Assembly: GCA_910588105.1 (NCBI GenBank)
Contig: CAJUQD010000054.1
Location: 1 to 16,045, forward strand
Source of the DNA: an uncultured Oscillospiraceae bacterium
GTDB taxonomy: Bacteria; Bacillota; Clostridia; Oscillospirales; Oscillospiraceae
Direction: 5' to 3'
Length of the DNA stretch: 16,045 nt
Both the position numbers and the translations under genes were made by a program. Below, piece by piece: positions 7,753 through 15,700 of this stretch. The first letter of the stretch is position 1, and the number at the start of each line of letters is the position of its first letter. The notes under the pieces are model-generated. The model did not search any database. It saw nothing but the letters and a program-made list of their open reading frames with translations, and was not told the origin of the DNA.

Positions 7753-8043
7753 ATGCCCAATATTCGATATTTTCTGGGCGGCAATACGCCCGCAGGCTTT
7801 TATTCCCTCTATCACCAGCTGTCCGATGCGGACCGGCTGCGGGCCCTGTATATCATCAAGGGCGGGCCGGGAAGCGGCAAATCCACCCTGATGCGCCGTG
7901 TGGAGCGACATGCCCAAGCAGCCGGGCTGGAGACACAGCAAGTGCTGTGTTCCGGCGACCCGGACTCGCTGGACGCGCTGATCCTGCCCCAATTGGGGGC
8001 GGCGCTGGTGGATGGGACGGCGCCCCAGGGGGTGGTATCGTAA
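7753..8043 (+). pseudogene. 5' fragment of a PRK06851-type P-loop ATPase gene, truncated
   Basis: The 96-residue frame starts at an ATG with GGAGGAGG 7 bases upstream. It begins like the Firmicutes PRK06851 family: FLGGNTPAGFYSL, then a Walker A motif IIKGGPGSGKST (residues 35-45), then a DSLD...PQLG...LVDGTAP segment. In the family the text continues as GTAPHVVDP and the protein runs to roughly 360 residues, with a second P-loop half. Here, after GTAPQ, the frame hits a stop within five codons and the sequence becomes hairpin-rich non-coding DNA followed by a convergent serine recombinase. I infer that integration of that element split the gene, with the 3' part beyond the window. Family membership is from memory of the motif, not a search. 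The native role of these ATPases is not established. Confidence 0.68.
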
Positions 8044-8045
8044 GT
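8022..8045. other. Approximate left boundary of the recombinase-bearing element
   Basis: Resemblance to the PRK06851 family stops after the codons for DGTAP (about 8022-8030) and a foreign stop codon follows at 8041. The recombinase lies about 110 bases inside this point, in the usual place for an integrase near one element end. The exact crossover bases cannot be fixed because the other end is outside the window. Confidence 0.4.
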
Positions 8046-8076
8046 ACACGAGGGGCAAAGGGCAAGGTCAAGGGCC

Positions 8077-8104
8077 GTACTTTTTCTTTGAAAGGAAAAA
8101 GTAC
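8077..8104. repeat. Near-perfect inverted repeat GTACTTTTTC...GAAAAAGTAC
   Basis: GTACTTTTTCTTT (8077-8089) pairs with AAAGGAAAAAGTAC (8091-8104) with one bulged base. It lies beyond the 3' end of the minus-strand recombinase and is T-rich on both strands, so it could end transcription in both directions. The sequence resembles repeats I recall near mobile genes in gut clostridia, which is unverified. Confidence 0.5.
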
Positions 8105-8123
8105 CAAAAAGAAACTTTTAGTC

Positions 8124-8140
8124 GCGAAACTGCGTTTCGC
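8124..8140 (-). terminator. Hairpin GCGAAAC-TGC-GTTTCGC after the recombinase stop
   Basis: A perfect 7-bp stem with a 3-base loop sits 12 bases beyond the recombinase stop codon. On the minus strand it is followed by GACTAAAAGTTTCTTTTTGG, a broken T-rich tract, and then by the larger inverted repeat at 8077-8104. Together they plausibly end recombinase transcription. Confidence 0.45.
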
Positions 8141-8152
8141 TTGGGGTTTTCA

Positions 8153-9691
8153 TTAGAATTTCCAGGTGATCGACACGCTCTGCTGACCTGTTACCGGATC
8201 CTTTTCACCGATTTCAATTTTTTCCACCAAACCCACTACCAGCTCTCGAGGGATGGTTTCCAGCTTAAGCAGCTCCCGAGCCCGCTCCATCAGGTCGGTT
8301 TGCTGTTGCGTATCCTCCCGCTGGATCAGCTCTCCCTCGATATGCGCCAACCGCCGCTCCAGGCAGCTTTTTTCGTCCAGAAAGGATTGGTTCAGCTCCA
8401 CAAACTGGCTTTCGCTGATGACCCCGGCCACCTTGTCTAAGTACAGCGTTTTCAGGGCCTGACTGCGTTTTTCCAGCTGAGCGGCAAGGACTTTTTGTTC
8501 CTGCTTCAACACTTCCTGTCGGGTGTCCTTCTGGGGGTGGATGTCCTTGGGGTCCAACTTATAATAGGTCTGGACGTAGTAGCGGATACGGTCAGACACC
8601 AGGCCGATGAGCTGATCCAGCCGGACGGAGTGGCGGGTGCAAAGCCGCTGCTTGCCGCTGTCAGCGTACAGTTTGCAGCGGAGATAGGATTGCTTGCCGT
8701 TGGAGCACTTGCTCATGGTGGACCCGCAGTCGGCGCACTTCACCAGTCCGGACAGCAGGTGGGCTTCGCCGGAACCGTCGGTTTTCGTGCGCAGGCGCAG
8801 ACCCCGCTGGACGGCCTCGAAGGTGGCTCGGTCGATGATGGCCTCGTGGGTGCCCTCCACCCGGTACCATTGATCTTCCGGCGTGTCGATGATGACCTTG
8901 GATTTGTAGCTCACCTTTTTCCTGCGGCCCTGGATCATCACCCCGGTGTACATCTCATTGGCGAGGATGCGTCCTACCGTCACCTTGTTCCACAGGCCGA
9001 AATCGTTCTTCATCGGGTGGTTGCAGGTCCAGCCCCGTTCGGCCTTGTAACGGGTGGGGTTGGGCACGCCCTGCTGGTTGAGCAGATAAGCGATGTTCTG
9101 CCGACCACGACCCTCCATCGACCATTGGAAGATCTGCCGCACCACCTCAGCCGCCTCAGGGTCAGGGATGATGTGGTTTTTGTCTGCCGGATCTTTCTGA
9201 TAACCGTAGATGGGAAAGCCGCCGATGTATTTGCCCTCCCGACGCTTTAGGTCGAACACCATGCGGACGTTCTCGGACAGGTCCTCCAAGTACCACTCGT
9301 TCACCAGGCCGTTGATCTGCCGGGCCTTCTTATTGCCCTTTACCTCGGTATCGGCGTTGTCCGCCACGGCAATGAAGCGGATGCCCCAGATGGGGAACAG
9401 GCCGTGGATGTACTTTTCCACTAACTCCATATCGCGGGTGAACCGGGACTGGGATTTGCACAGGAGGATTTGGAACTTTTTTTGCCTAGCGGCCTCGATC
9501 ATGCGGTTGAAGTCCGGGCGGTCGCTGTCCACCCCGGAGAAGTCCTCATCACAAAAAATCGAGTAAATATCCCAGCCGTGGTCGATGGCGTAGTGGGTCA
9601 GCAGGGATTTTTGGTTCTGGATGCTCTCGGACTCGGGCTGATGCTTGTCTTCGTCCTCCTTACTCAGTCGTGTATAGATCGCGCAAAGGAT
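8153..9691 (-). CDS. Large serine recombinase (site-specific integrase), non-standard ATC start
   Basis: The full open frame encodes 512 residues. It has a resolvase catalytic domain (about 4-150) with nucleophile Ser10 in IYTRLSKED, SESIQNQ, and the CDEDFSGVDSDRPDFNRMI block. A recombinase DNA-binding domain (about 155-300) includes PIYGYQKD. A zinc ribbon has Cys319, 322, 339 and 351, and a coiled coil (about 385-450) sits in the C-terminal part. This is the usual layout and length for integrases of clostridial mobile elements. The first residue is the problem. An AGGAGG lies exactly 8 bases before codon 9691-9689, which reads ATC where ATG is expected. The next standard start in frame is a GTG at 9532, which would omit the catalytic serine. 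The enzyme is either started weakly at ATC or silenced by a point change (or a base error). It sits at the element edge and probably integrated it. Confidence 0.85.
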   Translation of the reverse strand: MLCAIYTRLSKEDEDKHQPESESIQNQKSLLTHYAIDHGWDIYSIFCDEDFSGVDSDRPDFNRMIEAARQKKFQILLCKSQSRFTRDMELVEKYIHGLFPIWGIRFIAVADNADTEVKGNKKARQINGLVNEWYLEDLSENVRMVFDLKRREGKYIGGFPIYGYQKDPADKNHIIPDPEAAEVVRQIFQWSMEGRGRQNIAYLLNQQGVPNPTRYKAERGWTCNHPMKNDFGLWNKVTVGRILANEMYTGVMIQGRRKKVSYKSKVIIDTPEDQWYRVEGTHEAIIDRATFEAVQRGLRLRTKTDGSGEAHLLSGLVKCADCGSTMSKCSNGKQSYLRCKLYADSGKQRLCTRHSVRLDQLIGLVSDRIRYYVQTYYKLDPKDIHPQKDTRQEVLKQEQKVLAAQLEKRSQALKTLYLDKVAGVISESQFVELNQSFLDEKSCLERRLAHIEGELIQREDTQQQTDLMERARELLKLETIPRELVVGLVEKIEIGEKDPVTGQQSVSITWKF

Positions 9692-9706
9692 TTGTTACAC
9701 CTCCTC
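9692..9706 (-). promoter_or_regulatory. Recombinase ribosome binding site ending a short in-frame ORF
   Basis: GAGGAGGTG (9706-9698) is a near-ideal Shine-Dalgarno sequence 8 bases from the ATC codon. It is also the last three codons of a short reading stretch, in the same frame as the recombinase, that stops at TAA (9697-9695). This allows for translational coupling or a leader peptide (its only possible starts are TTG or GTG), but no start for such a leader has its own good binding site. Confidence 0.45.
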
Positions 9707-9715
9707 AAAGGCGTA

Positions 9716-9747
9716 ACTGCTCACTGCTATGATACCGCAGGAGCAGT
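9716..9747 (-). promoter_or_regulatory. Inverted repeat just upstream of the recombinase binding site
   Basis: ACTGCTC (9716-9722) pairs with GAGCAGT (9741-9747) across an 18-base loop. In the minus-strand transcript the hairpin ends about 10 bases before the Shine-Dalgarno sequence. It may modulate recombinase translation. The role is inferred only from position. Confidence 0.3.
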
Positions 9748-9770
9748 CGGGCTGCAAGGATTTATTTGAA

Positions 9771-9800
9771 ATGCCTGCGCCGATAAAACGACGCAGGCAT
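9771..9800 (-). terminator. Hairpin between the 37-residue ORF and the recombinase
   Basis: ATGCCTGCG (9771-9779) and CGCAGGCAT (9792-9800) form a 9-bp stem that can extend past one mismatch with CG/CG. On the minus strand it begins at the stop codon of the small ORF and is followed by only a short TTT. It may act as an attenuator or weak terminator limiting read-through into the recombinase. Confidence 0.4.
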
Positions 9801-9913
9801 CATTGGTGGAGGGCTTTGGTGAGCCAGGCGGTGATAACTTGCCGAATGGCCTGGGCAGGAGATTCAGCGTGAGTGAAGTGGTGTTCGGTAATGATTAAGG
9901 GTTGGCCTTTCAT
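9800..9913 (-). CDS. Small ORF of 37 residues upstream of the recombinase, unknown function
   Basis: The ATG at 9913 is preceded by GGAGG (9925-9921) with 7-base spacing, a much better translation signal than most random short frames have. The peptide starts MKGQPLIITEHHFTHAE, then SPAQAIRQVITAWLTKALHQ. It has a His-rich middle and an amphipathic C-terminal helix, with no membrane segment or Cys motif. It is in the same frame and direction as the recombinase and about 108 bases before it, separated by two hairpins. I do not recognise the family. It could be a small regulator of the recombinase (excisionase-like by position only) or a leader peptide. A short element gene of this kind is plausible because the ORF sits in the integrase module rather than the Wadjet operon. 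Confidence 0.5.
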   Translation of the reverse strand: MKGQPLIITEHHFTHAESPAQAIRQVITAWLTKALHQ

Positions 9914-9994
9914 AAAATCGCCTCCGACAAATTGTATGAAGTGAAAACTATAAAATATGAAGCAGCTGGTATTTGTGTTTTTGTCAACATTGGG

Positions 9995-10023
9995 TTGTAA
10001 TAATAAATAAAATATAGTACAAT
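9995..10023 (+). promoter_or_regulatory. Predicted promoter of the jetABC operon
   Basis: TTGTAA (9995-10000), 17-base spacer, TACAAT (10018-10023). The transcript would start near 10030, leaving a leader of about 37 bases before the jetA ATG at 10067. The spacing is ideal and the hexamers each differ from consensus by one or two bases. Confidence 0.58.
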
Positions 10024-10037
10024 TTAGCTAATCTAAA
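10023..10037. promoter_or_regulatory. Small dyad over the predicted jet transcription start
   Basis: TTTAG-N5-CTAAA (10023-10037) encloses the palindrome TTAGCTAA (10024-10031), directly downstream of the -10 box. This is the position of a typical repressor operator, but it is short and in AT-rich DNA, so chance is possible. Confidence 0.25.
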
Positions 10038-10066
10038 ATCGTTAAAATATAATGGGGTGTAAAAAT

Positions 10067-11554
10067 ATGCTGCAGGTCGGCCTTTTAGAGAGCATCTCAG
10101 AAACCAAATACCTCTCAGCGGACAATTACACAGTCTATCGCACCATTATGCGTATTTTCTACCTGGAACATCAAAAGATGCACTATCAAATGGATCGGGA
10201 TGCGGTGCTGTCCCTGCTTCAGCGGCAGATTCAGTTTACCGACTACTCCCCAGAAAAACTGGCCTTGGATTTGCAGCAGCTGGTCAACTGGAAAAACCTC
10301 ACCCCGATTCAGGATCCGCGCAAACCCCGCACCATTGCCGAGTTCAAAAACCGGCAATTCCAATACATGATGTCCCAATCGGCCATCGAGATCGAGCGGA
10401 TGACCATTACGCTGGAAAATCTGTCTACTCGGACGGCCGGTCTCTCCGCCAGCCCATTCCGCCGTATCCGGGAGGATCTCCGCAAGGTGGAGCAATTGGA
10501 CGAGCTGCCACTCCGGGAGGTCCACACCTGGTGGCAGGATTTGCAGGAGGATTTCCAGCGTCTGAGCCAAAATCACCAAGACTATCTCAGGGAATTTTAT
10601 GGCCCTGGGATGGAAATGCAGATGAAATCGGTGGATTTCATCCTTTACAAGCAGCATCTCGTCCGCTACTTAGAGGACTTTATTCAAGACCTTCAACGCA
10701 GCTGTGCCCAGATCGGTGCGCAGCTGGAACGTTTTTCTCCGAAACAGACCGCTCACATTTTGGACCTGGTCCAACGCAGCGAACTGGAGGTTCCCCGGCC
10801 CCAATCGGAGCAGACGCCCAACTGGAAGGATGAATTGCGAGCCCGATGCCAGGGCGTTTGGCAGTCCCTGGCCAACTGGTTTACCGGCAGTGAGGCCACC
10901 GCCCGACAGGTGCTGGAGGTCACAAACGAGGTGATCCGAAGGGCGGTGCAGAACGCAGCCTTGCTGGTGCAGATGGAGAACATGGGGGTGAGCAACAAAG
11001 CGGAGCTGAACCGCCTACTCACGCTGTTCGCCAGCTTCCAGTCTGTTGACGAGGCCCACCGCCTCTCCGCCCTGGTGTTCGGCGTTCAGCAGCCCCGTCA
11101 CTTCACCTTTTCCTCTGTCCGGGAAACGGATCGTGTTGACCTGAGCACCTATGAGGAGCCCCCCTTTGAATATTCGCTCCAGCCCCGAATGCGCTCCTAC
11201 AAGCCCCGGCTGGATCGCTCGGGCTTTGCGGACAAAGGCGCCGAAAAAGCGGCCCAGCGGCAACAGATTTTGGAGCAGGAGCGGGCCCTTCGCCAAGAGG
11301 TCTTGGGCTATATCCACGACGGAGTGCTGGACTTAGCCGCGCTGGACCGCCCCGTCTCCCCCGCAGTGCGAACGGTATTCCTGTCCTGGGTGGCCGCTGC
11401 CAACCTCAGCCCTGACGGCCGGGGACAGACCCAGTACGGCCAGATTTACACATTGAAAAAACGGGCCGGGCAAACCTGCCGCCTGATCTGCGCCGATGGC
11501 ACGCTGACCATGCCCAACTGCGCACTGCTATTTGAGGAGGCCGGTCATGGATGA
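10067..11554 (+). CDS. jetA: Wadjet type III JetA (DUF2397/TIGR02677), kleisin-like subunit
   Basis: A 495-residue soluble protein. The N-terminus (KYLSADNYTVYRTIMRIFYLEHQ, followed by a VNWKNL and a RTIAEFKNRQFQY segment) matches the DUF2397 pattern. This family is the JetA component of type III Wadjet and is related in role to the MukF kleisin that bridges the SMC heads. The remainder is helical, with VDFILYKQHLVRYLEDF and a basic C-terminal third. The ATG at 10067 is chosen over the upstream ATG at 10052 because GGGGTG (10054-10059) then sits about 7 bases before the start, while 10052 has no binding site. It is first in the operon and its stop overlaps jetB by 8 bases. Length is normal for the family and no disruption is seen. 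Confidence 0.87.
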   Translation: MLQVGLLESISETKYLSADNYTVYRTIMRIFYLEHQKMHYQMDRDAVLSLLQRQIQFTDYSPEKLALDLQQLVNWKNLTPIQDPRKPRTIAEFKNRQFQYMMSQSAIEIERMTITLENLSTRTAGLSASPFRRIREDLRKVEQLDELPLREVHTWWQDLQEDFQRLSQNHQDYLREFYGPGMEMQMKSVDFILYKQHLVRYLEDFIQDLQRSCAQIGAQLERFSPKQTAHILDLVQRSELEVPRPQSEQTPNWKDELRARCQGVWQSLANWFTGSEATARQVLEVTNEVIRRAVQNAALLVQMENMGVSNKAELNRLLTLFASFQSVDEAHRLSALVFGVQQPRHFTFSSVRETDRVDLSTYEEPPFEYSLQPRMRSYKPRLDRSGFADKGAEKAAQRQQILEQERALRQEVLGYIHDGVLDLAALDRPVSPAVRTVFLSWVAAANLSPDGRGQTQYGQIYTLKKRAGQTCRLICADGTLTMPNCALLFEEAGHG

Positions 11555-12704
11555 GTTTCGCGCCCTGATGGATCGGTTCTGGGTCACCAGGGCCGAGGAC
11601 AAGGAATTGTACTTCTTGCTGAAACGGACGCTGCCGGACTACCGCAGATTCATCCAGGAGCAGCTGGGCTGGAATTTGATCGTCAATGAAGCCGTGATCA
11701 AACTGGAAAAAATCCCGCCTATGGCCATGCCTTGGATGGGTATTCAGTCTTTTCAGGAGCCGATGGACTACTGTCTGCTGTGCGCCCTCTTGCTTTTCCT
11801 TGCCGATTTAGATGACGGTGCACCCTTTCTGCTCTCCTCCCTAACCCGGGCAGTGGAAACCTTTTTGGCGGAAACCATGCCGGTAGACTGGACCCAGTTT
11901 CTTCACCGAAAATCGTTGGTACGGGTCCTCCAATATGCTCAAAGCATTGGTCTGGTGCTGGTCTACGATGGAAACAGCGCGGGTTTTGGCAGCAATCAGG
12001 ACCAAGAGGTGCTCTATGAGAACACCGGCCTGTCCCGTCACTTCTCGGTTCATTTTGGCCGGGACATCATGGAATGTCGGTCTGTTGAAGATTTTGAGGC
12101 CTTTTCCTGGGAGGGGGAAGAGACGGAGGTTCGCCGCCACCGGGTCTATCAGCAGCTGGCGCTGGCTCCCGGACTCTATTGCTCTGAGGAAAACCGGGGT
12201 GACTACGAGTACATTAAAAATCAGCGCAGAGCCATCGGCGCAAGCCTGGATAAGGCCCTGGATGGCGAGCTCCAAGTCCATAAAAATGGTGCGTTTTTCC
12301 TCCTATCCGAAGGAAACCGCTGCGGGATGACTTACCCCGGCACCCGGGCGCTGTCCGATGCGGCACTGCTGCTGTGTGCCCAACTCCGGGAAGAAATCCT
12401 TCAAGGGCGGTATTCCCGTCAGGAGGACGACACAGTTGTGCTGACCAACCGGGAATTTCGATACGAAGTAGAGCGATGCCGCGCCCGGTGTGGGAACGGC
12501 TGGGGCTCTCAGATGCGGGGTATGTCCCTGGACCGGGTGATCCAGGAGCTGACGGACTATATGGCGCAATGGATGCTGCTGGAAAAGCTGGAGGGCGGTA
12601 TCTTGCTTGATCCTGCTGTAGGTAAGCTGGTGGGATGTTATCCCGCTTCTTTTCATAACGAACTGAGCGAGGGGGAGGAAGATGAACCGCTGGAAGATGA
12701 ATAA
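11547..12704 (+). CDS. jetB: Wadjet type III JetB (DUF2398/TIGR02678), MukE-like subunit
   Basis: A 385-residue protein with the opening typical of DUF2398: DRFWVTRAEDKELYFLL, RRFIQEQLGWNLIVNEAVIKLEKIP, then PWMGIQSFQEPMDYCLLCALL. The middle (HRKSLVRVLQYAQSIGLVLVYDG and EVLYENTGLSRHF) fits a winged-helix protein. In Wadjet complexes JetB binds the JetA kleisin and the JetC heads, like MukE. The ATG at 11547 has GAGGAGG (11534-11540) 6 bases upstream and starts inside the last codons of jetA. A TTG at 11532 in the same frame would lie within the binding site and is rejected. The very acidic C-terminus (EGEEDEPLEDE) overlaps jetC by 23 bases. It appears intact and full length for the family. 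Confidence 0.87.
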   Translation: MDEFRALMDRFWVTRAEDKELYFLLKRTLPDYRRFIQEQLGWNLIVNEAVIKLEKIPPMAMPWMGIQSFQEPMDYCLLCALLLFLADLDDGAPFLLSSLTRAVETFLAETMPVDWTQFLHRKSLVRVLQYAQSIGLVLVYDGNSAGFGSNQDQEVLYENTGLSRHFSVHFGRDIMECRSVEDFEAFSWEGEETEVRRHRVYQQLALAPGLYCSEENRGDYEYIKNQRRAIGASLDKALDGELQVHKNGAFFLLSEGNRCGMTYPGTRALSDAALLLCAQLREEILQGRYSRQEDDTVVLTNREFRYEVERCRARCGNGWGSQMRGMSLDRVIQELTDYMAQWMLLEKLEGGILLDPAVGKLVGCYPASFHNELSEGEEDEPLEDE

Positions 12705-15700
12705 GCTGGGGTTTCTCAATTTCTGGCTGTACGATCAGGAGGAATTCTCCCTGAATGAGGGACACATCCTCCTGCGGGGAAACAACGCCGCGGGCAAGTC
12801 CATCACTACCCAGAGCTTTATCCCCTTTATCTTAGATGGAGACCGACGCCCTGAACGGCTGGACCCCTTTGGCTCCCGGGATCGCAAGATGGAATTTTAC
12901 CTCCTGGGCGACGGTGAGCAAGAGGAATCCACCGGCTATCTGTATCTGGAATTCCGAAAGTCGGGCACGGAGGAATACCGAACAATAGGAGTAGGAATGC
13001 GGGCCCAGCGGGGAAAGGGGATCGACTTCTGGGGCTTCTGCCTGTGTGATGGCCGGAGGATCGAACCCGGCGGCCTTCAGCTGTATGAGAAGGTGGGCAA
13101 GCAAAACCTGCCCCTCAGCAAGCAGAAGCTGCGAAATCTGGTGGGTAATCAGGACTGCTGGGCAGAGAGCCCAACGAAATACAAAGAGATGGTCAACGCC
13201 CAGATATTCGGCTTTCGGGACATCAGACAGTACGACCAGCTGGTCCAACTGCTGATCCTGGTACGGAGGCCTAAGCTGTCTAAGGACTTTCATCCCTCTG
13301 TGGTAAAGGGAATTTTGAACGACTCTCTGCAGGTGCTGACGGACGATGACCTGTCCGCCATGGTCAGCACCATGGAGCAGATGGACAATCTGGAGGACAC
13401 CCTGCACGAGTACCAGAAGGCCATACAGGACGCCAGGATCATCCGCAATGAGTACAACCGGTACAACCAGTATATTCTGGGCAGCAAGGGGCAGGCGTAC
13501 CTGGCCGCGCGGAGCAAGACGCAGAGCCTGCAAAAACAGCTCCAGGACGAGGAGGGCCGCCAGCGGGATTTGGCGCAAGAGCTCGAGAGACAGACTGAGC
13601 GGCAGCAGCAATCCGGCATTCTGCTGGAACGGGCACGGGCGCAGCGCCTGGCTATGGGTGAGGACGACCTGTCCGCCAAGCAGGCGCGTCTCCAACAGGT
13701 GGAGAGAGAGTGCACCCGCCTGGAGGAGCAGCTAAATGGGGGAAAGGTTCAGCTCCAAAATCTGGAGGCCGGGATCGCCAAGCGGGAAGTCCAGTTGCGG
13801 ATCTTGACGCAGAACAGTGAGGATACCCGTGCTGCGGTGCGCCAGTCCATGCGGGAGCTGAACGAGCAAAACGAGTTCTTAGAGCTGGGCGAGGAACATA
13901 CGCAGTATATCCGAAGCCTCCAGACGGAGCGGATGGACGCAGACTGTCAGCCTGTTCAGGCCGCGCTGAGGCAGAGGATCCGTCAGATTGGAGTGGTGCT
14001 GGATGTTCTAAGGCGGTCAGAGGAGGCCAGAGGAGTTTACGACAGAGCATGCCAGGCCTTGGATGAAGCCGCTGATCGTGTACGGGAAGCTGAAATCGTC
14101 CTCCGCGATGCCCAGGCCCAGGAGCGGGAGGAGCGGGACAGTCTGCTGGAGGAGTTCATCAGTTGGCGGGAGGGAAACCGGCAGCTGAATATCCCTCAGG
14201 ACATCTGGCTGAGCATTCGGCGCGCCCTCATCACATACCGTATTCCGGCGGACTGGAGTCCTATCCGCAATCAGATCGATACGTGTCTTCACACATGCGA
14301 GTCGGCCCTCCTGGAGCGACGGTTCCAGATGGAGAATGGGCTGTCCATATTGCAGACAGAGCGGGACGAGCTGGAGTGCCAACTGAAGCAGATCGAGGCC
14401 CAGCCTGATCCCGTACCGCCCCGCCGCAGGCAAATCCAAGATACCCGTACCCAGCTGATGATGCGCGGAGTACCCTGCGCACCGCTCTATGAGCTGGTGG
14501 ACTTTGCCCCCGACCTGTCCCAAGAGGGCCGGGATCTATTGGAGGCCCAGCTGTTGGATGCTGGACTGCTGGACGCCCTGATGGTTTCGGAGGAAAGCCT
14601 GCCCGAGATCAAGGAACTGCTGGAGGAGTACCCGGATCGCTTTCTGATTTCGGGGCCGGCGGTTCCCGACCCCATCAGCGGTCTGATCCCTGACCCTGCG
14701 GGCCGCTTTCCCAAAGAGGCATCTGCCTGTCTGCGGGGAATTTCCCGATCCGATTTGACCGCTGAGACCGCTTTGCTGCCTGACGGACGATTCCGCTGCG
14801 GTATAATCCGGGGACACAGCCGGGCAGAGGAACCGGCGGGCTTTATCGGCGCCGCCGCGCGAGAGGCCAACCGCCAGCGGCAGATTCGCGAGCTGGAGGG
14901 GAAGGTGGATCAGCTGTCTCAAAAGATACAGGCCGCGCAGGCAAAGTTGGCAGAATGCACGGAACAGATTGCCCAGCTGGCCCAGGATCACGCTCATATG
15001 CCCACAGCGGAGGAATTGGACCAAGCATTGGCCCTGTTGGAACAGTCCCACAGAACGCTCCAACAGGCGCGGGAGGAACAGGAGCGGAAAGCGTCCGCAG
15101 AGCAGGAGGCAAAAAGAGCCTGGGCTGCGCTGGATCAGAGGGTGCGTGAGCAAAGCGTGGGGCTTCCCTACGAGAGGACCGTTCCCGCCTATGAGGAGGC
15201 TCAGGAGGCCGCTGCCGGTTACCAGTACACGCTGAACACTCTGGACAGCAGCAGGCAAAGCCTAAACTTTACACTCAGTTCCATGCAAAGGGAACAGGAC
15301 ACGATCGACGAGCAGCGCAACCAGGCAGATATGCGCAGAAGGGAAAACAACGGGATTCAAGGAGAGCTTTCCGTCAAACAGGCAAGCGCCCAGGAGCTGC
15401 GTGACTTTTTGGCCCGGCCCGAAAACCAGGCTCGGGCCCGCCGCCTGACAGAGTTGGCGCAGGAGATCAGTTTTCAGGATCAGGAAAACCGGGACGCGGA
15501 AATACAGTGCGCCCAGTTGAAGGAACAGCTGGCCAGTTCCAGCGAGATTCTGTCGCGCCGGAAGCAGGATTTGCTGGATGCCAGGATCAGCGAGCAGGAT
15601 CTGGAGCAGTACTTTCAGGAGGACTGGGCGCTGGGGCTGTCCGACTTGAACCGGGATCTGGCACTTGAGGAGCGGGCCCGGCAGGCGGTCAGTAAGATCC

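Larger units (their letters stand above)
9914..10066. promoter_or_regulatory. AT-rich divergent intergenic region between integrase module and jet operon
   Basis: These 153 bases are strikingly AT-rich compared with the GC-rich genes around them. They hold the predicted jet promoter on the plus strand. On the minus strand there is a perfect TTGACA (9987-9982), but no good -10 at normal spacing, so the promoter of the small ORF/recombinase side remains unclear. Confidence 0.55.

Noticed and set aside
10052..10066. Upstream ATG as the jetA start
   Set aside because: No binding site lies before it, while GGGGTG at 10054-10059 is correctly spaced for the ATG at 10067.
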